Assembly: GCA_937892655.1 (NCBI GenBank)
Contig: CALBJC010000037.1
Span: 1 to 16,000, forward strand
Length of the DNA: 16,000 bases
Source: an uncultured Clostridia bacterium
Lineage (GTDB): Bacteria > Bacillota > Clostridia > Oscillospirales > Ruminococcaceae
Direction of reading: 5' to 3'
Positions 1 through 6,361 of the stretch are shown here, piece by piece (position 1 is the stretch's first letter; every line of letters starts with the position of its first letter). Position numbers and translations under genes: made by a program. The notes below the pieces were generated by a model. That model saw nothing but the letters and a program-made list of their open reading frames with translations, searched no databases and was not told where the DNA came from.

Positions 1-135
1 CTGATGGATCACTAGGGTTGCTAGGGTCACTTGGATCACTTGGATCTGATGGATCACTAGGGTTGCTAGGGTCACTTGGATCACTTGGATCTGATGGATC
101 GCTTGGGTCGCTAGGATCACTTGGGTTTGATGGGT
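1..135 (-). repeat. Tandem 45-bp coding repeat for the PSD linker
   Basis: Bases 1-45 and 46-90 are identical, and a diverged third copy begins at 91. Each unit encodes 15 residues built on the triplet Pro-Ser-Asp with one Asn substitution (PSNPSDPSDPSDPSD register). The array runs off the left edge, so the copy number is unknown. It encodes a flexible acidic linker. Perfect identity between copies points to recent slippage or unequal recombination. Confidence 0.9.
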
Positions 136-1435
136 CTGTTGGGAGTTCGCCGAGAACTATTGTCTTTGAACCATCAATTGTTGCACCGTAACCAATCTTA
201 TGAATTTCGCCTGCTACGAGTTCAACCTTATCTGCAATTACACCACCGTTTGTGTTACCGCCAATCGAACCTGAATGGTAGTGACCTGCAGGCATGAGGA
301 TTGTACCTTCAACGCCCTGATAGAAGTTTGTTACGTGGCCTGTAAACATACCGTCATCAGCAGATGAGTCATAGATGTTGTAGAGCACAAATGATGCTTC
401 TTCTCTCCACTGACCAACCTGGCCGTTAATCTTCATACCGATAACAAAAGCGTTTCCCTTTGAAGTATATAAATCACTGTCAAGGTCAAGGTTGATGATA
501 ACATGCTTACCATCAAGAGTGATGTTAGTGAGCTGATTATCGTTGAGACCTCTTGCGTTTGCTGTATCGCCAAATCTGTAAACTTCAATTTCATCAGTTG
601 ACTGGATTGCCTTATATTCGCCTACAAGGCTCTTAAGCGTTGCAAACTTAGCGTCAAAATCAATTTCAGGAATGTCTTTACCGATCTCACCGACATTGAG
701 CATTGAGTTTGAGTTGAGAGTTACACCGTCAAGGTCGGTAATTGACATACCGTTACCATTGTTGTATGGCTGGATAGTATCACAGGTTTCTTTTGAAAGG
801 TAGATGATAAGCGGATTCTGACCGATATCGCCACGATTCCAGATAGATGAGTTTACACCGTGGAGATTTGCAACATAGCATTCGTTAGAAATGTTGTTGT
901 CAATTTTAACCTCTGTAGGAATTTCAACAGGAGTATTTGAATCTGTAATTTCAGCTACATAATATGTACCCTGAATGTAATCGGTCTTGCTACCTTCGCT
1001 CTTGTAAACACATTCAGCGCTAGTTTTGCCTGCAGGGATCGTAATAGTCTGGATAGAGCCAGGCACGATCTGATATACATCACCATTCTTAGTAAAGAGA
1101 GCTACCCTTGTTGACTCACCTTCACCGCCCTGGAAAACAACTGTAATCTTGTTGTTTTTATACATAGTATAGTTGTTGGCGCTGTTTGTTGAGTTATGCG
1201 ACTTAAAGTATGCCACATTTGCTGCAATGTTACACTCAGCGTCAGAGTTGTTTCTGTATTCGTTTGTAAATACAGCGTAGTTGAGCGCAACGCCTAAATC
1301 AGTTTTGATATCATTGACAGTTTTTTCACCTGCAGCGACAGCAATCTGAGACGGCATTGAAAGCGCAACAGTAGTTACTGCAACTGAAGCCGCAACGGCA
1401 ATAGCCGCTACTCTGCCAAAATTCTTTTTTGTCAT
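1..1435 (-). CDS. Exported protein, probable choice-of-anchor A domain, with Pro/Ser/Asp linker (3' end beyond window)
   Basis: The reading frame is open from an ATG at 1435 to base 1, giving 478 codons. The first 36 or so residues are a Sec signal peptide: MTKKNFGR, then a long Ala/Val-rich hydrophobic stretch ending near AVAAGEK. Residues about 46-420 are beta-rich. They begin with LGVALNYAVFTNEYRNNSD and end with a block reading ILMPAGHYH (about 379-387), then GG-N-GGVIADKVELVAGEIH (about 394-412). This resembles the start and end of choice-of-anchor A domains, where a similar late block precedes a conserved E-H. From about residue 430 it becomes a PSDPSDPSNPS linker, typical before a cell-wall anchor or dockerin, but that part is outside the window. 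Shine-Dalgarno AGGAGG lies 7-8 bases before the ATG. Export is certain; the domain assignment rests on remembered motifs and is moderate. Adhesin, scaffold or cellulosome-associated roles are all possible. Confidence 0.8.
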   Translation of the reverse strand, partial: MTKKNFGRVAAIAVAASVAVTTVALSMPSQIAVAAGEKTVNDIKTDLGVALNYAVFTNEYRNNSDAECNIAANVAYFKSHNSTNSANNYTMYKNNKITVVFQGGEGESTRVALFTKNGDVYQIVPGSIQTITIPAGKTSAECVYKSEGSKTDYIQGTYYVAEITDSNTPVEIPTEVKIDNNISNECYVANLHGVNSSIWNRGDIGQNPLIIYLSKETCDTIQPYNNGNGMSITDLDGVTLNSNSMLNVGEIGKDIPEIDFDAKFATLKSLVGEYKAIQSTDEIEVYRFGDTANARGLNDNQLTNITLDGKHVIINLDLDSDLYTSKGNAFVIGMKINGQVGQWREEASFVLYNIYDSSADDGMFTGHVTNFYQGVEGTILMPAGHYHSGSIGGNTNGGVIADKVELVAGEIHKIGYGATIDGSKTIVLGELPTDPSNPSDPSDPSDPSDPSDPSDPSNPSDPSDPSDPSDPSNPSDPS

Positions 1436-1460
1436 ATAAAATCCTCCTACCATATATCCG

Positions 1461-1483
1461 ATTATGCGCCGCTTGCGCATAAT
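1461..1483 (-). promoter_or_regulatory. 5'-UTR hairpin of the exported-protein gene
   Basis: A perfect 9-bp inverted repeat (ATTATGCGC / GCGCATAAT) with a 5-base loop lies in the short leader of the downstream minus-strand gene. It sits about 8 bases after the predicted transcription start and ends about 25 bases before the start codon, leaving the ribosome site free. It has no T-tract, so it is not a terminator. A 5' mRNA-stabilising hairpin or a repressor site would both fit. Confidence 0.6.
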
Positions 1484-1497
1484 ATTTTATCAGCCTA

Positions 1498-1526
1498 ATT
1501 ATATCATACCATTAAGTATAAATCAA
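1498..1526 (-). promoter_or_regulatory. Sigma-A promoter of the exported-protein gene
   Basis: On the minus strand, -35 TTGATT (1526-1521), a 17-bp spacer, then -10 TATAAT (1503-1498) preceded by TGA, an extended -10. This predicts a start near 1491 and a 55-base leader. Confidence 0.7.
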
Positions 1527-1559
1527 TAGTTTTTTGCAAAATATATAACTAATTTATAG

Positions 1560-1576
1560 TTGAAACGATTTCACAA
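1560..1576. promoter_or_regulatory. Possible operator upstream of the exported-protein promoter
   Basis: TTGAAACGATTTCACAA is an imperfect palindrome with arms TGAAA/TTTCA around a central CGA, about 35-50 bp upstream of the -35 box. Its CG centre recalls LacI-family and cre-like sites, but the half-site spacing is one base short of the usual form. A second palindrome, TTTTGCAAAA, lies at 1532-1541 close to the -35 box. No matching regulator is in the window. Confidence 0.25.
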
Positions 1577-1694
1577 GACTAAAAATTGCTCAAAATGGCT
1601 TATATTGGCACAAATCCGTTGTTTGACATTATGAACATTTCGTTAATTACACACAATTTTATAGGTATTTGGCAGTTGTTAATCGTTTGACAAT

Positions 1695-1734
1695 AAAAAT
1701 CCCGCTCGCTAAAAAACAGCGGGCGGGATTTTTT
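1695..1734 (-). terminator. Intrinsic terminator of the defence operon
   Basis: A 16-bp stem, AAAAATCCCGCTCGCT against AGCGGGCGGGATTTTT with one G-T wobble and a 7-base loop, is flanked by A and T runs, so it can act in both directions. It lies about 160 bases after the AbiH stop and is the first terminator downstream of it. It also isolates the promoter of the exported-protein gene. Confidence 0.85.
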
Positions 1735-1893
1735 AGAGAATAATATTTTATTATTGGGTGAGTTTATGACTATTGTTAGTGGCATGAATACTCATTGTTA
1801 CTTTAAAGCTAATTGCGTTGCTTTTGCGCTATCTCAGATGCTTTGGTAATAAGTGCCTCATTATTGCTCAAGAGCTTGAAGACTTGTTATTGA

Positions 1894-2934
1894 TTAGTCT
1901 TGTTTGGATAAATGTTCATCTTCATTTGGTTTCTTGCGTAAAGGCATTTCAAAAACATTATGGTTCATTCCTACAAAAACCCGTGAACGAATTTTAGATT
2001 TTACTTTCTCTGTCTGCTCTGATAATTCCAAAAACTTATCTGTAACAGAATCTATAAAATTATTCTGTTTAAAGGGAAGTCGTTTATCATACTTTTTATC
2101 ATATTTAAGTATAACGAGTGCGTGATTATCGCTTTTAGAAAGCCATCGAGCAATATAAGACCACCATTTTTTGTCTGTTTCTCCAATAGACATTCCATAC
2201 ACACAAATGATGTTACTCGCATCAATTGTAGCAATTACCTGCTTTTCATAATTGGCGCGCACATCTGAGTTTTGTCGAGGTTTTACTATCTCTCTTACTA
2301 CATTTTCATCATTAGCAAAATCTTCGTTTATAATCTGTGATGCATCGTTAACACCCATAATCATATTTTCCTCAACAAATCCATGAATATGAAGAATTTT
2401 GCCAACATCTCGTGAGCCATCAGAGCTAAGATGTTTTTTTAATATCTGCGCACACTCATCAACGCTTTTGGTGTAATTGAAAGAAATAAAATTATAACAT
2501 CTCGTAGAATCAGCAGAATTATAGATGGCTTGTACAGCTTCTCTATCAGCTGTACGAATATGAAAATATGTAGTAACGGCTGCTTTCATTGTCTTTGCAA
2601 TCAATGCTGCGTTGGAAAAATCAAGATGCTTTTCTTCACTTTCTAAGTACCTATTAAAATTCGAGACAAAATCTTCAAAACGTTCAATATATTCACTTTT
2701 TTCTTCAATAGTGAAATCGGAAGAATGTTGACCAAACGCTTTTTCGAAATCCGACCAATCAATTATTTTTTTATTATCATCAGCATTTCTGTCTTTTAGC
2801 ATAGATTTGAATAAACTAATGTTTTCGTTGTCCGTTGGTTGAATGACCGAGTATTCATCATAAAAACTTTCATATCCGGTTTCCAATCCCAATCCTATAT
2901 CAAATCCGTTTCCTAATAAAAAGGTAATATTCAC
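1894..2934 (-). CDS. AbiH-family phage-defence protein
   Basis: 346 residues with a GTG start, preceded by AAAGGAG at 6-7 bases. The N-terminus reads NITFLLGNGFD (GNGFD at 8-12), then IGLGLETGYESFYDEY, the signature of the AbiH abortive-infection family, and the length is usual for it. Further motifs are SFNYT (151-155), HIHG (182-185) followed by IMGVND, and YGMSIGETDKKWW (246-258). No signal peptide or membrane segment is seen, so it is cytoplasmic. It follows the R-M gene by 29 bases on the same strand, so the two are almost certainly cotranscribed. AbiH proteins block phage multiplication by an incompletely known mechanism; the motif order suggests a SIR2-like nucleotide-binding fold. Family assignment is confident; activity is not shown by sequence alone. 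Confidence 0.88.
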   Translation of the reverse strand: MNITFLLGNGFDIGLGLETGYESFYDEYSVIQPTDNENISLFKSMLKDRNADDNKKIIDWSDFEKAFGQHSSDFTIEEKSEYIERFEDFVSNFNRYLESEEKHLDFSNAALIAKTMKAAVTTYFHIRTADREAVQAIYNSADSTRCYNFISFNYTKSVDECAQILKKHLSSDGSRDVGKILHIHGFVEENMIMGVNDASQIINEDFANDENVVREIVKPRQNSDVRANYEKQVIATIDASNIICVYGMSIGETDKKWWSYIARWLSKSDNHALVILKYDKKYDKRLPFKQNNFIDSVTDKFLELSEQTEKVKSKIRSRVFVGMNHNVFEMPLRKKPNEDEHLSKQD

Positions 2935-2963
2935 TGTTTTCTCCTTTTGATTTTATTAACTTG

Positions 2964-5726
2964 TTAATTCGCTAATTCCTGATACATCCTCATCAATTCT
3001 GCTACGCACTCGCTCTCGGTGATTTTCTTGTCGAAGCCGTAGGCTGCCATAACAGCAAAGTCGTTAGCATAGTGAGCTTTACGGAGTTCGGGAGGCATAG
3101 TAAGCTCGTCGTACAAATCAGCAAGCGAGCAATCTGGATATAACGCTCTGGCATCAAGAATAGCTTGTGCTGTCTGCTCAATTTTAGCTTTCTGTTCAGG
3201 CGTTGGGTTACACCATGGGAAGTTGTTGTAAACAATATTGACAGAATAACGATAACGCATTTCAAGTCTACCAGCAACAGCACGCATCCAAGCCATATGG
3301 ACATTCGACGTAATAACGCCAAAATGGAATAATGTTGCATTTGGAACTATCGTCGTAGAGTTAGTCGCTATAACTGTAGGCGGCAAAAAACCTATCGGGA
3401 CATATCTACGATTTTCAGAAGATGTGCTTGGAACAAGCAAATAATTGCTGTCAGGTTGAGATACAAAAAAGAATAAGTGTGGTGTGTCTGCTTTCGCTCT
3501 AGTAGGTTCCGCAGAACTATTGAGACGCATTTCACGAACTGCAGCTAAACGTTGCATTAATATCTTGCTACTCTTTATTTCCATAGGAGATATATTGTTC
3601 AACCAAAAGCAATAACGTTCTTTGTTATTTATGTATTCAAGAGCGCCCATATAAGGAAGTATATATTTGCTTAAATTCGGTTCTTTCGTTAGTATTTCTT
3701 CTCTTTCATCAGAAGAAAGAATCAAATTGCCACCGTCTGCAGGCTTGTTTCCCAAACACATTACAGGTACATCACATATAGGTTTACTTCGACTCGCAAT
3801 ATAAACATTAGGTGCATCAACAAGGTATGCATTTATGTTTTTTGCAGCTTTATATTGTTCACCCACAAAGATGCTTTTTCTTACAGATGAGTCTTTTAAG
3901 CTAAACCCTATAATAACGCAATGAACATGTGCTTTTAAACTTGCCTCATTATCCCAACGAAATGTTCTGTATGCATAATTTATTTGAATATTGTACTTTT
4001 TGAACAGTGTTCCCCATAAAGGTGCTACCTGTTCGCCTTGAACTATAGAATTTGTTGAAACTAATGCCGCTTTTATTTTGGTATCTATAATAAATTCACA
4101 CGTTTTGAAATACCACGCACCAACATAGTCAATGCTATTAGATAACTTAATCTTACCAAATATCTTTACTGCATCGTTTTTTTGCTTTTTTGTCATCATT
4201 GAAGCCCCAACAAACGGCGGGTTGCCCATTATGTAATTAAGCTCGTTCTTCGGCACAACGCTTTCCCAATCAATGCGCAAGGCGTTGGCTTCGATTATAT
4301 TTGCAAAGGATTTGAGCGGCAGAAATCTGAGTTGCATATTTACAATTTCTTCAGTTTCATGCATCATCTGACTTTCAGCTATCCACAGAGCAGTTTTTGC
4401 AACTGTTACCGCAAAGTCGTTAATCTCGATACCATAAAACTGACCTATTGAAACCTTTATCGGGCTGTGATTTTCATCTGCAAATACAATCTGACCCTGA
4501 TTGAGTTCATCAATAATCTCATTTTCAAGTCGGCGCAGCGAAATATAAGTTTCTGTCAAAAAATTACCTGAACCGCAGGCAGGGTCTAGGAATTTCAAGT
4601 CTGCAAGCTTTGACTGAAATTCAAGCAGCTTGTTTTTTCTGACGTTCGGCTGTTTTAACTCCTTTATGTTTTCAAACTCTGCTCTTAAGTCATCCAAAAA
4701 GAGAGGGTCGATAACCTTATGGATGTTTTCAATTGAGGTATAATGCATACCGCCCGAGCGACGGGTTTCAGGGTTGAGGGTTGACTCAAAAACCGCACCG
4801 AAAATGGTAGGGCTGATAAGGCTCCAGTCAAAATCGTCACTCGCCTTATTGAGCAGAATATCAATTATTTCATCTGAAAAATTAGGAATCTCAATATTAT
4901 CATCCTTAAACAAGCCGCCATTTACATACGGAAATTCGGACAAGGCGGTTTTATCGTAAGGGTCGCGCTCGCTATCGGGAGTATCTAAAATTTTAAAAAG
5001 CTCAATAAGCGCTTTTCTTATACTGTTTTTATCAAACTGCGCAAGATAATCATGAAACATACTATGTCTGCCAAAAACGCCTGAATCCTCAGCATAAAGG
5101 CAGAATACCAAACGGACACAAAGCATATTAAGACTTTTGAGGCTCTCGGGTGACTCTGGGTTTATATACTGAGCCAAAAGCGCATTATAAAGCTTTCCCA
5201 CAAGCTCGCCCGCCTGCAAGGAAACTTCCATTTCTTTCTTGATATGCTCATCCTCTTTATTTACCAAAAACTGCAGTCTGTAATACTCTTTTGGCAAGTC
5301 CTTTAAGAAAATCTGTTCAGGCTCGCCGTTTGGTTTTTCCATATCGTAAACCAGAAATTCAGAAAAATTACAGGTTACAATCCAACGAGGACGCTGTGAG
5401 TATGGCAGTTCAGCAGCATAACGCTTAGCCTGCTGGAACGGAGAAAGCACCGAGCCATCAGACTGCTTTATACCCTTTTTCAAATCCTTACCTAACCCTT
5501 TTTGCTCAATGAGAACATGGGTAGACGGAATATATCCATCAATAAAGCTGGTATGGTCGAGCTTTACCTGATCTTCAAAGGATATATATTCAGATATGTT
5601 TTCAACACCGTAAACATGTTCTAACAAGTCAATCCAGAATTTCTGCGATTCGCCTTTTTCATAACCCTTATCTTTCCAAAATTCAGCGAATTTCTTAGCA
5701 GCCTGACTTTGCAGATTAGCGTTCAC
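2964..5726 (-). CDS. MmeI-like single-chain restriction-modification enzyme (Type IIG/IIL)
   Basis: 920 residues in the MmeI layout, one polypeptide that both cuts and methylates. The N-terminal nuclease domain has D63 followed by E74-x-K76 (D-x10-ExK). A helical spacer follows, with the segment FGAVFEST (309-316) and GMHYTS (326-331, methylase motif X). The methyltransferase has FLDPACGSGNF (379-389, SAM-binding motif I) and NPPF (502-505, motif IV of an adenine-N6 methylase). About 610-800 should be the target-recognition domain, and the conserved C-terminal part ends in ECVAELMRMYQELAN. All catalytic motifs are intact and the length is normal. Start GTG at 5726 with GGGGGTG about 6 bases upstream. 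Such enzymes methylate one strand of an asymmetric site and cut at a distance; the target site cannot be read from the sequence. Confidence 0.9.
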   Translation of the reverse strand: MNANLQSQAAKKFAEFWKDKGYEKGESQKFWIDLLEHVYGVENISEYISFEDQVKLDHTSFIDGYIPSTHVLIEQKGLGKDLKKGIKQSDGSVLSPFQQAKRYAAELPYSQRPRWIVTCNFSEFLVYDMEKPNGEPEQIFLKDLPKEYYRLQFLVNKEDEHIKKEMEVSLQAGELVGKLYNALLAQYINPESPESLKSLNMLCVRLVFCLYAEDSGVFGRHSMFHDYLAQFDKNSIRKALIELFKILDTPDSERDPYDKTALSEFPYVNGGLFKDDNIEIPNFSDEIIDILLNKASDDFDWSLISPTIFGAVFESTLNPETRRSGGMHYTSIENIHKVIDPLFLDDLRAEFENIKELKQPNVRKNKLLEFQSKLADLKFLDPACGSGNFLTETYISLRRLENEIIDELNQGQIVFADENHSPIKVSIGQFYGIEINDFAVTVAKTALWIAESQMMHETEEIVNMQLRFLPLKSFANIIEANALRIDWESVVPKNELNYIMGNPPFVGASMMTKKQKNDAVKIFGKIKLSNSIDYVGAWYFKTCEFIIDTKIKAALVSTNSIVQGEQVAPLWGTLFKKYNIQINYAYRTFRWDNEASLKAHVHCVIIGFSLKDSSVRKSIFVGEQYKAAKNINAYLVDAPNVYIASRSKPICDVPVMCLGNKPADGGNLILSSDEREEILTKEPNLSKYILPYMGALEYINNKERYCFWLNNISPMEIKSSKILMQRLAAVREMRLNSSAEPTRAKADTPHLFFFVSQPDSNYLLVPSTSSENRRYVPIGFLPPTVIATNSTTIVPNATLFHFGVITSNVHMAWMRAVAGRLEMRYRYSVNIVYNNFPWCNPTPEQKAKIEQTAQAILDARALYPDCSLADLYDELTMPPELRKAHYANDFAVMAAYGFDKKITESECVAELMRMYQELAN

Positions 5727-5761
5727 AACAGCACCCCCGATAGTTTTTTGATCTTTTACTA

Positions 5762-5790
5762 ATTATAGCATATTCACTTTATTTTTTCAA
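5762..5790 (-). promoter_or_regulatory. Sigma-A promoter of the R-M/AbiH operon
   Basis: Minus strand: -35 TTGAAA (5790-5785), 17-bp spacer, -10 TATAAT (5767-5762) with a preceding TGC. This predicts a leader of only about 28 bases. It is divergent from the hydrogenase-maturation promoter, with about 110 bp between the two -35 boxes and -10 boxes outermost. Confidence 0.75.
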
Positions 5791-5876
5791 CAAACCGTGA
5801 ATAAAATAATATATAATTATATTTATATCTCTTTATATGTCTTTTTCTGCAAGCAAAATTGTTAAAAAATTAACTA

Positions 5877-5905
5877 TTGCTTTTTTGTATGGGGTATGAT
5901 ATAAT
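5877..5905 (+). promoter_or_regulatory. Promoter of the hydrogenase maturation operon
   Basis: -35 TTGCTT (5877-5882), 17-bp spacer, -10 TATAAT (5900-5905) with TGA in front. The -35 is poor but the -10 is perfect and extended. Transcription should begin near 5912, leaving a leader of about 185 bases before the first start codon. Confidence 0.7.
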
Positions 5906-5911
5906 ATAGAT

Positions 5912-6096
5912 GTAATCTGAAAGAGTATCTGACGGAGAACACATTTTAAAACTTATTATCTTTTACTGACGCCAAAGTTTTCTGAGGCAGAAGAGTGATT
6001 GCCCCTTGCTTTTTTCGGGGGGGCTGACTGCATATACTATGCTCTTATCACGTCTGCTTTTTATGGCAGACGTTTTTTATTTTTAAAGGAGAGAGT
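5912..6096 (+). promoter_or_regulatory. Structured leader with switchable terminator (candidate riboswitch/attenuator)
   Basis: The leader can fold into a 7-bp hairpin (AAAACTT 5948-5954 with AAGTTTT 5975-5981), then a three-way junction. The closing helix pairs GCAGA 5987-5991 with TCTGC 6053-6057 and GTGAT 5995-5999 with ATCAC 6047-6051. It encloses a GCCCC/GGGGC hairpin (6001-6024) and a GCATA/TATGC hairpin (6030-6042). The 3' strand of the closing helix overlaps the left arm of the terminator at 6050-6084, so the two folds exclude each other. This is classic expression-platform design and would control read-through into the regulator and hydEGF. I could not match it to a known riboswitch. 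Base pairing is read directly; the regulatory role and any ligand are inference. Confidence 0.6.
6050..6084 (+). terminator. Conditional intrinsic terminator in the hyd leader
   Basis: An 8-bp perfect stem (ACGTCTGC 6050-6057 / GCAGACGT 6066-6073), an 8-base loop and a run of T from 6073 to 6084. It ends immediately before the ribosome site AAAGGAG of the first gene. No plus-strand gene lies upstream for it to terminate, so it most likely acts as an attenuator of its own operon. Confidence 0.75.
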
Positions 6097-6351
6097 ATGG
6101 ACGGGTTACAGACAAGAGTTGCAATTATCGGTATCATCGTTGAAAACAGTGAGGCAGTAGCTGACCTTAACAACATTCTGCACGAATATTCACAGTATAT
6201 AATCGGCAGAATGGGAGTACCTTATCAGAAAAAGGGTATTTCAATTATAAGCGTTGCTATCGACGCTACTAACGATGTTATCAGCGCTTTATCAGGAAAG
6301 CTCGGCAAGCTGCCGGGAATTTCAAGCAAGACTACTTACTCAAAGGTTTAG
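6097..6351 (+). CDS. TM1266-type iron-only hydrogenase system regulator
   Basis: 84 residues, the usual size for this small family, with the ACT/NikR-C-like pattern RVAIIGIIVEN near the start, HEYSQYIIGRMGVPY in the middle (about 29-43) and DVISALSGKLGKLPGI (about 60-75). Proteins of this type sit in front of [FeFe]-hydrogenase maturation genes and are thought to regulate them, but they have no visible DNA-binding domain and their effector is not settled. Start ATG has AAAGGAGAGAG close upstream. Ten bases separate its stop from the hydE start, and the hydE ribosome site overlaps its stop codon, so translation is probably coupled. Confidence 0.9.
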   Translation: MDGLQTRVAIIGIIVENSEAVADLNNILHEYSQYIIGRMGVPYQKKGISIISVAIDATNDVISALSGKLGKLPGISSKTTYSKV

Positions 6352-6357
6352 GAGGGG
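6350..6357 (+). promoter_or_regulatory. Ribosome site that fixes the TTG start of hydE
   Basis: AGGAGGGG overlaps the TAG stop of the regulator and lies 4-7 bases before TTG at 6362. The alternative in-frame ATG at 6254 lies inside the regulator gene, has no such site and would add 36 residues foreign to HydE. Confidence 0.85.
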
Positions 6358-6361
6358 TATT

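Larger units (their letters stand above)
1436..1893. other. Intergenic region between the exported-protein gene and the defence operon
   Basis: This 458-base AT-rich gap holds, from left to right, the ribosome site, hairpin and promoter of the exported-protein gene, a possible operator, a strong bidirectional terminator (1695-1734), and about 75 bases after the AbiH stop that read as a possible decayed C-terminal coding tail (1809-1886). I see no convincing gene. A 61-codon minus-strand frame here runs through the terminator and is not credible. Confidence 0.7.

Noticed and set aside
1..135. Short regular repeats that could suggest a CRISPR array
   Set aside because: The units are contiguous without spacers and keep an open frame for a PSD linker.
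1102..1290. 62-codon minus-strand ORF
   Set aside because: It lies within the continuous exported-protein frame on the same strand in a different register; the longer frame has a signal peptide, ribosome site and promoter.
1600..1785. 61-codon minus-strand ORF
   Set aside because: It runs straight through the strong terminator at 1695-1734 and has no ribosome site.
5912..6096. Hammerhead ribozyme reading of the three-way junction in the hyd leader
   Set aside because: CTGAC repeats are present but the CTGANGA and GAAA core boxes and the cleavage triplet are missing.
5727..6096. Mobile-element ends flanking the defence operon
   Set aside because: I looked for terminal inverted or direct repeats and integrase remnants around 1740-1900 and 5730-5880 and found none that could be supported by eye.
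6254..6361. Longer HydE start at ATG 6254
   Set aside because: It would overlap about 98 bases of the regulator gene, lacks a ribosome site and adds residues not seen in HydE; TTG 6362 fits better.
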